Source: Cupriavidus pauculus
GTDB lineage: Bacteria; Pseudomonadota; Gammaproteobacteria; Burkholderiales; Burkholderiaceae
Assembly (NCBI RefSeq): GCF_003854935.1
Contig: NZ_CP033969.1
Coordinates: forward strand, 3,569,790 to 3,633,789
Reading direction: 5' to 3'
DNA: 64,000 nt
Below are positions 1 through 8,917 of the stretch, one piece after another. Every line of letters begins with the position of its first letter. The first letter of the stretch is position 1. Below the pieces are notes generated by a model. That model had not been told where the DNA came from and did no database searches. It saw only the letters and a list, made by a program, of their open reading frames with translations. A program made the position numbers and the translations under genes.

Positions 1-285
1 GAATTCCATACCGCGCTGGCCGACCTGTCCGGCAACGCGCTGCTGGTGACGATGATGCGGCGGCTGGTGTCGCGCACCACGCTGATGATCGCCAGCGTGG
101 AGGCCCCCGGCCACAACGCGTGCTCGTTCGACGAGCACGACGACATTCTTGACGCACTGGAACAGGGCGACGCCGCCCTGGCGCAGTCGCGCATGGCGCA
201 CCACCTTGGCGCCTGCGCGGACCGCGTGCAGCCGGACGAGCCCGGCAACTTCGATCTTCGCAGCGTGCTGGGCCGCTCCACCTAG
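1..285 (+). CDS. GntR-family regulator, C-terminal FCD domain (partial, 5' end outside window)
   Basis: The reading frame is open from base 1, so only the last 94 residues are visible. It begins EFHTALADLSGNALL, the usual FCD (FadR C-terminal) helix containing an EFH metal/ligand motif, and continues with an EHDDILDALEQGDAALA segment, the second FCD hallmark with its conserved His. The DNA-binding winged helix lies upstream of the window. It sits 210 bp before, and in the same direction as, a purine permease and allantoin-catabolic genes, so it is probably the local regulator of urate/allantoin use; that role is inferred from position only. FCD regulators normally respond to small carboxylates. 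Confidence 0.85.
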   Translation, partial: EFHTALADLSGNALLVTMMRRLVSRTTLMIASVEAPGHNACSFDEHDDILDALEQGDAALAQSRMAHHLGACADRVQPDEPGNFDLRSVLGRST

Positions 286-495
286 CACGGTGTTCCCGCC
301 GCCGGGCAACAGCACACCCCTGTTGCCGATGCAGGCCCACCCGCTGCCCACCGCATCCACGCCCGCCAGAGGCGCGGCAGGCAGCCGGACAAGAACCGCC
401 AACAATCGCCCGTCACAAGAGGCATCGACAAAAGCGGTCACGGGCAAAACCCGGCGCGCGTTCCCATCGAAACCAATCGGAGAGGAGACACACCC

Positions 496-1902
496 ATGAA
501 TTCCGCAAGCACCACGGTCCCCACGGACCAGACAAACGAGCGGCTGCCCTCCGGGCGGTTGCTGGCGCTGGGCCTGCAGCACGTGCTGGTGATGTATGCC
601 GGTACCGTTGCCGTTCCGCTCATCGTCGGCGGGGCGCTCAAGCTGCCGAAGGACCAGCTCGCGTTCCTGATCAATGCCGACCTGTTCGCGGCCGGCCTGG
701 CCACGCTGATCCAGGCCATCGGCTTCTGGAAGTTCGGCATCCGCATGCCCGTGATGATGGGCGTGACGTTCGCGTCGGTGGCGCCGATGATCGCCATCGG
801 CACCGACCCCAACGTGGGCCTGCTGGGCATCTATGGCGCGGTGATCGCGTCCGGGCTCTTCGGCATCCTGATCGCGCCGATGATGGGGCGCATGCTGGGG
901 CTGTTCCCGCCCGTGGTGACCGGCACCGTGATCACGCTGATCGGGGTGTCGCTGATGCGCGTGGGCATCAACTGGGCCGGCGGCGGCCAGCCCACCACGC
1001 GGGCGGTCATCGACGGCGTGGTCAAGGACGTGCCGAACCTGGCCTACGGCGACCTGGGCAACCTGGCCATCGCCGGCCTGACGCTGCTGGTGATCCTGCT
1101 GCTGACGCGCTACGGGCGCGGCCTGGTGGCCAACTGCGCGGTGCTGCTGGGCATCATCATCGGCACGTTCGTGGCAATGGCGTTCGGCAAGGTGTCGTTC
1201 GAGGGCCTGCACGAAGCCAGCTTCGTGGCCGTCATCACGCCGCTGCACTTCGGCATGCCGACGTTCCAGCTCACCGCGATCCTGTCGATGTGCATCGTGA
1301 TGCTGATCACGCTGGTCGAGTCCACCGGCATGTTCCTGGCGCTGTCCGACATCACCGGCCGCCGGCTGAGCCCGAAGGACCTGACCGCCGGCCTGCGCGC
1401 CGACGGCCTGGGCACGGTCATCGGCGGCGTGTTCAACACGTTCCCGTACACGTCGTTCTCGCAGAACGTGGGGCTGGTCACCGTGACCGGCGTGCGCTCG
1501 CGCTACGTGGCGGCCGCCGGCGGCCTGATCCTGATCGCGTTCGGCCTGTTCCCGAAGATGGCCCACGTGGTGGCGTCGGTGCCGCAGTTCGTGCTGGGCG
1601 GCGCCGGCATCGTGATGTTCGGCATGGTCGCGGCCACCGGCATCCGCATCCTGGGCAGCTGCGATTTCAACCGCAACCGCCACAACCTGTTCATCGTGGC
1701 GATCTCCATCGGCTTCGGCATGATCCCCACGCTGGCGCCCACGCTGTTCCAGTACCTGCCCAAGTGGACCGACCCGTTCACGCACAGCGGCATCGTGCTG
1801 GGCACCATCGTGGCCGTGGTGCTGAACCTGTTCTTCAACGGCATGCAGTCGGCCGAGGAAGCCATGCGCAACGCCGCCGCGAACAGCCATGGCACGGAGT
1901 AA
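496..1902 (+). CDS. NCS2-family purine permease (urate/xanthine:cation symporter)
   Basis: A 468-residue inner-membrane protein with repeated hydrophobic helices and the NCS2 signature QNVGLVTVTGVRSRYV at about residues 323-338, so it belongs to the nucleobase:cation symporter-2 family (UacT, XanP, PucJ/PucK relatives). An AGGAG ribosome-binding site at 483-487 sits 8 bases before the ATG. Length is typical of the family. The next genes encode allantoinase and OHCU decarboxylase, so urate or xanthine is the most likely substrate, but family members with different purine preferences look alike at this level. Probable first gene of a purine-degradation operon running rightward. Confidence 0.9.
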   Translation: MNSASTTVPTDQTNERLPSGRLLALGLQHVLVMYAGTVAVPLIVGGALKLPKDQLAFLINADLFAAGLATLIQAIGFWKFGIRMPVMMGVTFASVAPMIAIGTDPNVGLLGIYGAVIASGLFGILIAPMMGRMLGLFPPVVTGTVITLIGVSLMRVGINWAGGGQPTTRAVIDGVVKDVPNLAYGDLGNLAIAGLTLLVILLLTRYGRGLVANCAVLLGIIIGTFVAMAFGKVSFEGLHEASFVAVITPLHFGMPTFQLTAILSMCIVMLITLVESTGMFLALSDITGRRLSPKDLTAGLRADGLGTVIGGVFNTFPYTSFSQNVGLVTVTGVRSRYVAAAGGLILIAFGLFPKMAHVVASVPQFVLGGAGIVMFGMVAATGIRILGSCDFNRNRHNLFIVAISIGFGMIPTLAPTLFQYLPKWTDPFTHSGIVLGTIVAVVLNLFFNGMQSAEEAMRNAAANSHGTE

Positions 1903-2094
1903 CCCCGCCGACCATTGACCCCTGACAATCGCACGCGACAATCGGGCGCGGACAATCCGCTGCGTTCCGCTCCGCCTGCCGCGTACGTTGCCGCCTGCAC
2001 CGGGCGGCCTCTGGCACGCGCTTTGCGTCATGCAGCGCGCTCCGGGACCGACCCCTGCAGGCTGCAGATTTCTCTCCTGAAGCAGACACAACAG

Positions 2095-3039
2095 ATGACA
2101 CACGATAACTATCCACGCGATCTCATCGGCTACGGCGCCCGCCCGCCGCACGCCCGCTGGCCGGGCGGCGCGCGTATCGCGCTGCAGTTCGTGCTCAATT
2201 ACGAGGAAGGCGGCGAGAACTGCGTGCTGCACGGCGACGCCGCGTCCGAGCAGTTCCTGTCCGAGATCGTCGGTGCCGCGGCCTACCCCGCCCGGCACAT
2301 GAGCATGGAAGGCATCTACGAATACGGGTCGCGCGCGGGCGTCTGGCGCATCCTGCGCGAGTTCGAGCAGCGCAAGCTGCCGCTGACGATCTTCGGCGTG
2401 TCGATGGCACTGCAGCGCCATCCGGAACTGACGCGCGCCTTCGTCGAGCTGGGCCACGAGATCGCCTGCCACGGCTGGCGCTGGATCCACTACCAGGGCA
2501 TCGACGAGGCCACCGAGCGCGAGCACATGCGCATCGGCATGCAGATCATCAAGGACCTGACCGGCGAGATGCCGCTGGGCTGGTACACCGGCCGCGACAG
2601 CCCCAACACGCGCCGGCTGGTGGTGGAGCACGGCGGCCTGCTGTACGACTCGGACTACTACGGCGACGACCTGCCCTTCTGGACCGAGGTGGAAGTCGCC
2701 GGCGGCGAGAAGAAGCCCCACCTGGTGGTGCCCTACACGCTGGACTCCAACGACATGCGCTTTGCCACGCCGCAGGGCTTCAACACGGGCGAGCAGTTCT
2801 TCCAGTACCTGAAGGATGCGTTCGACGTGCTGTACGCCGAGGGCGACCCCAGCGGGCTGGACCAGCCCAAGATGCTGTCGATCGGCATGCACTGCCGCCT
2901 GCTGGGCCGGCCGGGCCGGTTCCGCGCGCTGCAGCGGTTCCTGGACTACGTCCAGTCGCACGACAAGGTCTGGATCACGCGGCGCGTGGACATCGCCCGC
3001 CACTGGATCGACACCCACCCGTACCGGAGCCAGGCATGA
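2095..3039 (+). CDS. puuE: PuuE-type allantoinase (polysaccharide-deacetylase fold)
   Basis: A 314-residue cytosolic enzyme, start chosen at the ATG giving MTHDNYPRDLIGYG, which matches the usual PuuE N-terminus; the frame stays open upstream but that part is not protein-like. Motifs include GHEIACHGWRW and TGRDSPNTRRLV, typical of the PuuE branch of the NodB/polysaccharide deacetylase fold. PuuE hydrolyses allantoin to allantoate without the metal centre of classical AllB allantoinases. It overlaps uraD by 4 bases (ATGA), indicating translational coupling, and lies 192 bp after the NCS2 permease. There is no strong Shine-Dalgarno sequence in front of the ATG. Confidence 0.93.
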   Translation: MTHDNYPRDLIGYGARPPHARWPGGARIALQFVLNYEEGGENCVLHGDAASEQFLSEIVGAAAYPARHMSMEGIYEYGSRAGVWRILREFEQRKLPLTIFGVSMALQRHPELTRAFVELGHEIACHGWRWIHYQGIDEATEREHMRIGMQIIKDLTGEMPLGWYTGRDSPNTRRLVVEHGGLLYDSDYYGDDLPFWTEVEVAGGEKKPHLVVPYTLDSNDMRFATPQGFNTGEQFFQYLKDAFDVLYAEGDPSGLDQPKMLSIGMHCRLLGRPGRFRALQRFLDYVQSHDKVWITRRVDIARHWIDTHPYRSQA

Positions 3040-3557
3040 GCCAGACGCGCTACACGATTACCCAGCTGAACGCGATGCCCGAGCCCGAGTTCGTCAAGGT
3101 GCTGGGCGGTATCTACGAACATTCGCCCTGGTTCGCCGACGCCGCGGCGCGGCAGCGTCCGTTCGCCAACACGGCGGAACTGGCCGGCGCGCTGCGCGCC
3201 GCGGTGGATGCAGCGGGCCAGGACGCCCAGCTCAAGCTGGTGCGCGCCCACCCGGAGCTGGCGGGCAAGGCGGCCGTGCGCGGCGAGCTGACGGCCGAAT
3301 CGACGCGGGAGCAGGCCGGCGCCGGGCTGGACCAGTGCACGCCGGAGGAATTCCAGCGCCTGCAGGACCTGAACGCGGCCTACAACCGCAAGTTCGGCTT
3401 CCCGTTCATCCTGGCCGTGCGCGGCTACGACCGCCACGGGATCATCGACGCTTTTGCAAGGCGCCTCGACAACGAGCCCCCGGTCGAGTTGCAAACTTGC
3501 ATCAACCAGATCCACCGCATTGCGCAGTTCCGCCTGAACGACTTAGTATCCGCCTGA
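3036..3557 (+). CDS. uraD: OHCU decarboxylase (2-oxo-4-hydroxy-4-carboxy-5-ureidoimidazoline decarboxylase)
   Basis: A 173-residue protein with the UraD-family pattern: IYEHSPWFADAAA near residue 30, AHPELAGKAA with the catalytic-region His around residue 70, and FGFPFILAVRG near residue 130. It converts OHCU, formed from 5-hydroxyisourate, to S-(+)-allantoin, the substrate of the upstream PuuE. The start codon overlaps the puuE stop (ATGA). Urate oxidase/HpxO-type hydroxylase and HIU hydrolase, which act before it, are not visible in the window and must lie elsewhere. Confidence 0.93.
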   Translation: MSQTRYTITQLNAMPEPEFVKVLGGIYEHSPWFADAAARQRPFANTAELAGALRAAVDAAGQDAQLKLVRAHPELAGKAAVRGELTAESTREQAGAGLDQCTPEEFQRLQDLNAAYNRKFGFPFILAVRGYDRHGIIDAFARRLDNEPPVELQTCINQIHRIAQFRLNDLVSA

Positions 3558-3763
3558 AAAAAAATCCACGGCAGTCAAGAGAGAGAAATTCAGGAACGTT
3601 CGGCGACCCGCGTCGCCGTCCAACAAAGTCCCGGCCGCGCCGGTCCCCACTGCACCGTCAGACTTCCGTGCGCGGCCAAGGGACAAAGCAGAAGAAGCCC
3701 AGTCAAGGGTTCCGGCACACAACGAAAACGTTCTGAGCAGCATCACAACCACGGAGGTCTTAC

Positions 3764-4840
3764 ATGACAAAGCAGTACAAGCCGGCCATCAAGCTGGCGG
3801 CAATCGCGGCCACCCTCTTCTCCGGCGCGGCCCTGGCCCAGTCCAGCGTCACGCTGTACGGCCAGGCCGACATGTTCGTCGGCGGCATCAAGAGCCCGGG
3901 CACGGGCGAGCGCGCCTACGTGGCCAACTCGGGCGGCATGCAGACGTCGTACTGGGGCATCAAGGGTACCGAGGACCTGGGCATGGGCACCAAGGCCATC
4001 TTCGACCTGAACGGCTTCTTCCGTACCGATTCGGGCAGCTCGGGCCGCTTCAACGGCGACTCGCTGTTCAGCCGCAACGCCTACGTCGGCCTGCAGAACG
4101 ACCGCTACGGCGCGCTGAAGCTGGGCCGCAACACCACGCCGTACTTTGTCTCGACGATCCTGTTCAACCCGCTGATCGACTCGTACGTCTTCAGCCCGAT
4201 GATCTTCCACACGTACTTCGGCACGCCGGGTACGGGCCTCTACGATCCGGGCATCATCGGCGATTCGGGCTGGAACAACTCGATCGTCTACTCCACGCCC
4301 ACGTTCGGGGGCCTGACCGCCAACCTGATCTACGGCGCGGGCGAGGCGGCGGGCAGCAACAGCAAGAACAAGTGGGGCGGCAACATGACCTACTTCTCGG
4401 GCAACCTGGCTGCCACCGTGGCGTTCCAGCAGGTCAAGTTCGACGTGGCGCCGTTCGACCCGCAGAACCCGGCCCTGGCCAACCTGGACAAGCAGTCGGC
4501 CGTGCAGGCTGGCCTGTCGTACGACTTCAAGTTCGTGAAGGCCTTCCTGCAGGGCCAGTACATCAAGACGGACTTCACGACCAGCGCCACCGGCGACATC
4601 AAGCACATCGACGGCCAGGCCGGCGTCTCGGTGCCGGTGGGCGCGGGCAACGTGCTGGCGTCGTACACATTCGGCCGCGTGCTGAACGAAGTCACCAGCA
4701 TCAAGCGCAACACGTTCGCGGTGGCCTACGACTACAACCTGTCGAAGCGCACCGACGTCTACGCGGCCTACTTCTACGACAAGGTCACGGGCGTGGAACA
4801 CGGCGACAGCTTCGGCGTGGGCGTGCGCCACAAGTTCTGA
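3764..4840 (+). CDS. Outer-membrane porin (Burkholderiales OmpC/Omp32 type)
   Basis: A 358-residue outer-membrane protein. It has a signal peptide with probable cleavage after ALA at residue 25, a mature start of QSSVTLYGQAD that is characteristic of the Burkholderiales porin family, alternating beta-strand sequence, and a C-terminal Phe (RHKF) that serves as the BAM recognition residue. A GGAGG site at about 3753-3757 precedes the ATG. The gene has its own 206-bp upstream region and a strong terminator immediately downstream, so it is probably a separate transcription unit although it follows the allantoin genes. Substrate selectivity cannot be read from the sequence. Confidence 0.93.
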   Translation: MTKQYKPAIKLAAIAATLFSGAALAQSSVTLYGQADMFVGGIKSPGTGERAYVANSGGMQTSYWGIKGTEDLGMGTKAIFDLNGFFRTDSGSSGRFNGDSLFSRNAYVGLQNDRYGALKLGRNTTPYFVSTILFNPLIDSYVFSPMIFHTYFGTPGTGLYDPGIIGDSGWNNSIVYSTPTFGGLTANLIYGAGEAAGSNSKNKWGGNMTYFSGNLAATVAFQQVKFDVAPFDPQNPALANLDKQSAVQAGLSYDFKFVKAFLQGQYIKTDFTTSATGDIKHIDGQAGVSVPVGAGNVLASYTFGRVLNEVTSIKRNTFAVAYDYNLSKRTDVYAAYFYDKVTGVEHGDSFGVGVRHKF

Positions 4841-4870
4841 CGCCTGCCGCCAGTCTCGGCGCCGTCACAA

Positions 4871-4899
4871 AAGCCTGCCCGCGCGGCAGGCTTTTTCTT
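4871..4899 (+). terminator. Rho-independent terminator of porin gene
   Basis: A 9-bp perfect stem (AAGCCTGCC / GGCAGGCTT) with a 5-base loop, followed by a T-tract, 30 bases after the porin stop codon. Confidence 0.9.
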
Positions 4900-5080
4900 G
4901 CGCGCAACCCGGCCCGATCCGCCACAATGCTGCGCCGCAGCGCAAATTCGCGCGACTGCAGCAGGATCGGAAGCCCCCGCTTCATAGGCCGATTCAATTG
5001 GCGACCGCCCCCTCTTCTACCTAGATTGGTCTTCCGGACTGTGTGCCGGACCACGTAAACCAGGACGAGTGAGGTGACGC

Positions 5081-5326
5081 ATGCGGCGCTATGTGAAATC
5101 CCGATCGGAACTGATGGCCATCCTGAGCCAGTGCCTGGACAACAACCCGGAATGCGGCGAGGTGGAGCTGCACGCCATGCGCGTGCACCAGCCCGACCAT
5201 ACCGGTTGCAACTGGAGCGCTGAGGTCGATTTTCGCCAGGACACCTTCGACGATCTGGCACAGCAGATGGCCGCGGCCCGCTCGATCATCGTGGTGATGC
5301 GGGAGCAGTACAACGTGCTGCAATAG
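5081..5326 (+). CDS. Small conserved-looking hypothetical protein (81 aa)
   Basis: I do not recognise a family. The protein is soluble, acidic, without signal peptide or membrane segment, and begins MRRYVKSRSELMAILSQCLDN. A helix-rich N-terminus is followed by a strand-like centre (EVELHAMRV) and a helical C-terminus ending REQYNVLQ. A GTGAGG-type ribosome-binding site lies just before the ATG (around 5069-5074). It lies alone between two terminators and converges on maeB. Codon use resembles its neighbours, which supports it as real; the complementary frame is also open but less protein-like. Confidence 0.65.
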   Translation: MRRYVKSRSELMAILSQCLDNNPECGEVELHAMRVHQPDHTGCNWSAEVDFRQDTFDDLAQQMAAARSIIVVMREQYNVLQ

Positions 5327-5412
5327 CGGCAATGCACCGGCTAGGGCGCACGACCCGTGCGTACTGACCCGCCGACGCGCTGACACCCCGGCAGACGTGC
5401 CAGCGCACCGAC

Positions 5413-5460
5413 AAAAAAACCGGGCCGCGAGGATTGCCCCTCGCGGCCCGGTTTCCTTTT
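5413..5460. terminator. Bidirectional terminator between convergent genes
   Basis: A 15-bp stem (AACCGGGCCGCGAGG paired with CCTCGCGGCCCGGTT) flanked by seven As on the left and a T-rich run on the right. It therefore terminates the small + strand gene and, on the minus strand with a perfect T-tract, maeB. Confidence 0.92.
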
Positions 5461-5506
5461 GCGACCATCAGACCTGCACGCCGTGCAGATCAGACCCGGC
5501 GCGGCC

Positions 5507-7828
5507 TTAGCGGATCGCGCCCGCCTCGGCCACGGCCACGGCCGTCATGTTGACGATGCGGCGCGTGGTGGCCTGCGGATTCAGGATGTGCACCGGCTTG
5601 GCCGCGCCCAGCAGGATCGGGCCCACGGTCACGCCCTGGCCGCCCGTCATCTTGAGCAGGTTGAACGCGATGTTGGCCGCGTCCAGCGTCGGCATGACCA
5701 GCAGGTTGGCGCTGCCCACGAGCTTGGTGTTGGGCAGGAAGTGGCGGCGCACGTCCTCGTCCAGCGCGGCGTCGCCCTGCATCTCGCCTTCCACTTCCAG
5801 CTCCGGCGCCACGCGCGCCAGGATGGCCGCTGCCTCGCGCATCTTGCGCGCCGACGGACGCGTCGACGAGCCGAACATCGAGTGCGACATCATCGCCAGC
5901 TTCGGATGCAGGCCGAAGCGCGCAATCTCCTTGGCGGCAAGCTGCGCGATGGCGGCCAGTTCCTCGGCGCTCGGGTCGTCGTTCACGAACGTGTCGGTGA
6001 TGAACAGCGTGTGCTTTTCCAGCATCAGCGCGTTCATGGCGGCGAACACCTTGGCGTCCGGCGCCAGGCCGATCACGTCGCGCACGTGCTCCAGATGGGC
6101 CTCGAAGCGGCCCACGGTGCCGCACAGCAGCGCGTCGGCATCGCCCATGTGCATCAGCATCGTGCCGATCAGCGTGTTCGAGCGGCGCAGCGCCACCTTG
6201 GCCATGTCCGGCGTCACGCCGTCGCGGCCGCGCAGCGCGTGGTATTCCTCGTGATAGGCGCGGTAGCGCGGATCGTCTTCCGGATTGATCAGCTCGAAGT
6301 CGACACCGGGACGCAGGCGCAGGCCGGCCTTCTCGATGCGCATCTGGATCACGTGCGGGCGGCCGATCAGGATCGGACGCGCCAGGCCCTCGTCCACCAC
6401 GCCCTGCACGGCGCGCAGCACGCGCTCTTCCTCGCCCTCGGCATAGGCCACGCGCTTGGGCGCGGCCTTGGCGGCCGAGAACACCGGCTTCATGATCAGG
6501 CCGGTGTGGTAGACGTAGCTCGACAGTTGCTGGCGGTAGGCTTCCAGGTCCTTGATCGGACGCGTGGCCACGCCGGACTCCTCGGCGGCCTTGGCCACGG
6601 CCGGCGCGATCTTCTCGATCAGGCGCTGGTCGAACGGCGTCGGGATGATGTAGTCGGGCCCGAACTTCAGCTCGCGGCCACCGTAGGCGGCGGCCACGGC
6701 ATCGTTCAGCTCGGCCTCGGCCAGCTCGGCGATGGCCTTCACGCATGCCAGCTTCATTTCCTCGGTGATCTTCGTCGCGCCGCAATCGAGCGCGCCACGG
6801 AAGATGTACGGGAAGCACAGCACGTTGTTCACCTGGTTCGGATAGTCCGAACGGCCGGTGGCGATGATGCAGTCCGGGCGCGCGGCCTTGGCCACTTCCG
6901 GGCGGATTTCCGGCTCCGGGTTGGCCAGCGCCAGGATGATCGGCCGGTCGGCCATGGTCTTCACCATGTCGCCGGTCAGCACGCCTGCCGTGGAGCAGCC
7001 CAGGAATACGTCGGCGCCCTTGACGATATCGGCCAGCGTGCGGTCCGACGTGTCCTGCGCGTAGCGGGCCTTGTTGGCTTCCATATTGGCGTCGCGGCCC
7101 TGGAAGATCACGCCCTTCGAATCGACCACGTAGACGTTCTCGCGCTTCACGCCCAGGCTGACCATGGTGTCCAGGCAGGCAATGGCGGCGGCGCCGGCGC
7201 CCGAGACGGCCAGCTTGACCTTGCCGATTTCCTTGCCCACGACCTTCAGGCCGTTCAGCAGCGCGGCGGCCGAGATGATCGCCGTGCCGTGCTGGTCATC
7301 GTGGAAGACCGGAATGTTCATGCGCTCGCGCAGTTGCTTCTCGATGTAGAAGCACTCGGGCGCCTTGATGTCCTCCAGGTTCACGCCACCCAGCGTGGGC
7401 TCCAGCGCGGCCACGATCTCGACGATCTTGTCCGGGTCGCGGGCATCCAGCTCGATGTCGAACACGTCGATGCCGGCAAACTTCTTGAACAGGCAGCCCT
7501 TGCCTTCCATCACCGGCTTGCCGGCCAGCGGGCCGATGTCGCCCAGGCCCAGCACGGCGGTACCGTTGGTGATGACCGCCACGAGGTTGCCGCGCGAGGT
7601 GTACTCGGCGGCCATCGACGGGTCCTTGTGGATTTCCTCGCAGGCATACGCCACGCCCGGCGAATAGGCCAGCGACAGGTCGCGCTGGTTGGACAGCGCC
7701 TTCGTGGCCGTTACCTGGATCTTCCCCTTGGTCGGGCTGCGGTGGTATTCCAGCGCGGCCAGGCGCAGTTGCGCTTCGGGGCTGTTGGGGGCGTGTTGCG
7801 GTGCATCACCGCTGGTCTTGCTGCTCAT
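5507..7828 (-). CDS. maeB: NADP-dependent malic enzyme with C-terminal phosphotransacetylase-like domain
   Basis: A 773-residue cytosolic enzyme, start chosen at the ATG giving [11 protein letters not shown]; an upstream in-frame ATG would add an unlikely hydrophobic 19-residue lead. The N-terminal half has malic-enzyme motifs ([43 protein letters not shown]) and a Rossmann NAD(P)-binding segment ([12 protein letters not shown]). From about residue 440 a phosphate acetyl/butyryl transferase-like domain follows, giving the MaeB architecture of about 760 residues. It oxidatively decarboxylates malate to pyruvate, linking the TCA cycle with gluconeogenesis/NADPH supply. The PTA-like part is usually regulatory (acetyl-CoA sensing) rather than catalytic. 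Monocistronic by position. Confidence 0.95.
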   Translation of the reverse strand: MSSKTSGDAPQHAPNSPEAQLRLAALEYHRSPTKGKIQVTATKALSNQRDLSLAYSPGVAYACEEIHKDPSMAAEYTSRGNLVAVITNGTAVLGLGDIGPLAGKPVMEGKGCLFKKFAGIDVFDIELDARDPDKIVEIVAALEPTLGGVNLEDIKAPECFYIEKQLRERMNIPVFHDDQHGTAIISAAALLNGLKVVGKEIGKVKLAVSGAGAAAIACLDTMVSLGVKRENVYVVDSKGVIFQGRDANMEANKARYAQDTSDRTLADIVKGADVFLGCSTAGVLTGDMVKTMADRPIILALANPEPEIRPEVAKAARPDCIIATGRSDYPNQVNNVLCFPYIFRGALDCGATKITEEMKLACVKAIAELAEAELNDAVAAAYGGRELKFGPDYIIPTPFDQRLIEKIAPAVAKAAEESGVATRPIKDLEAYRQQLSSYVYHTGLIMKPVFSAAKAAPKRVAYAEGEEERVLRAVQGVVDEGLARPILIGRPHVIQMRIEKAGLRLRPGVDFELINPEDDPRYRAYHEEYHALRGRDGVTPDMAKVALRRSNTLIGTMLMHMGDADALLCGTVGRFEAHLEHVRDVIGLAPDAKVFAAMNALMLEKHTLFITDTFVNDDPSAEELAAIAQLAAKEIARFGLHPKLAMMSHSMFGSSTRPSARKMREAAAILARVAPELEVEGEMQGDAALDEDVRRHFLPNTKLVGSANLLVMPTLDAANIAFNLLKMTGGQGVTVGPILLGAAKPVHILNPQATTRRIVNMTAVAVAEAGAIR

Positions 7829-8072
7829 TCTGCTTGTCCGGAAGAGAAGGCCAAAAAAATCGAGCAGCCATTCTAGCCCAGCCATTCCGCGCTGGCGGGG
7901 CTTTGCAGCGGTCCGGCGCGTGTTTTTGCCGTGCGGCGTTGAAAAACACCTTTTACCGCACGGCAGGGTTCAGGTACGTCTCACCGGTGGACCAAACCGG
8001 TGGACGAATGTCGACGAATGCATGCGGGCCGAATGCTGCGGCGCGCCCGCGCCGACTGCCTTGCCTGCCGGC

Positions 8073-8735
8073 TTATTTCGCCTCCTTCTCGACCTCCAGC
8101 GTCACGCGCCGCGGGCGGCCGCTGTCCCCCGGAAAGCCGGCAAACGCGCTGCGGATCATGTATGGCATCACGGCGGTCAGGTTGCCGCCCTCGGTGGTGT
8201 TGCGGGCCGTCACCTGGTACACGCGCTTGCCGCTGGCGGCGTCCTTGAAGAACACGCGCAGGTTCGAGAATGTCACCGGCACGTCGCGCACCACGGTCTG
8301 CGGCGGCCAGTAGCCAGGCCCCCAACCGTAAGGGCCCCATGGACGGTAGTAGCCATACGGGCCCCAGTAGGGACCCCACGGGCCGTACCACGGGTCGGGA
8401 TAGACCGTCTCGGCCACGCGGACAAAGCCGGGCGCGGCGTCATAGTCCATCGTCACCAGGTAGCGCGCCTGCCGGGCCGGCACCTGTTCGAAGCCGATGC
8501 CGCCCAGCGTCTGCGCCAGCCACGCTTCGTAGGTCTGCCGATCGAGCTGGCCTTCCTGCTGCGGGGTGCGCTCGAAGGCGTAGGTATGCGGCGGGTCGTT
8601 GTTCCAGCCGGCATCGCGGAACGCCGTCACCTCGGTGGTGACGGTGCTGGCGCAGCCCGACAGCCACAAGGCGCCCAGCGCCACCAGCAACCCCATCCCG
8701 CCCCGTCTTCCCATGCTTGCCACGGCTTGCCACAT
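8073..8735 (-). CDS. DUF4136-family lipoprotein with Trp/Tyr/Gly/Pro-rich centre
   Basis: A 220-residue protein, start set at MWQAVASMG so that a normal lipoprotein signal peptide results: hydrophobic stretch then LSGC with lipidated Cys at about residue 28. The body matches DUF4136 lipoproteins: TYAFERTPQQEG, YEAWLAQTLGGIGFEQVP, and a C-terminal part on drug/lipid-like stress lipoproteins (VYQVTARNTTEGGNLTAVMPYMIRSAF). In the middle, around residues 120-150, lies a run dominated by Trp, Tyr, Gly and Pro (PWYGPWGPYWGP and similar). Function unknown; periplasmic face of the outer membrane is likely. It is divergent from pepN. Confidence 0.85.
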   Translation of the reverse strand: MWQAVASMGRRGGMGLLVALGALWLSGCASTVTTEVTAFRDAGWNNDPPHTYAFERTPQQEGQLDRQTYEAWLAQTLGGIGFEQVPARQARYLVTMDYDAAPGFVRVAETVYPDPWYGPWGPYWGPYGYYRPWGPYGWGPGYWPPQTVVRDVPVTFSNLRVFFKDAASGKRVYQVTARNTTEGGNLTAVMPYMIRSAFAGFPGDSGRPRRVTLEVEKEAK

Positions 8736-8917
8736 CGCGATACCTCTTCTTATTGGTCCGGTCACGTTTCCTGAGACAGGGACGGACGCGCCAAATTCCC
8801 TGGGCCGCTGCCGGCCCGACGCAGGCCGCAGGCCCCTTGGCTACAATGGGGGCTTCAGGGCCCGGCTCCGGCCGCCACGGCCCGCCGCCCCCGGTCACCC
8901 GACGACAGGATCTCCCC

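Noticed and set aside
5459-7876. 805-codon open frame on the + strand opposite maeB
   Set aside because: Arg/His/Ala/Gln-rich antisense translation of a GC-rich gene; the minus strand encodes a complete malic enzyme.
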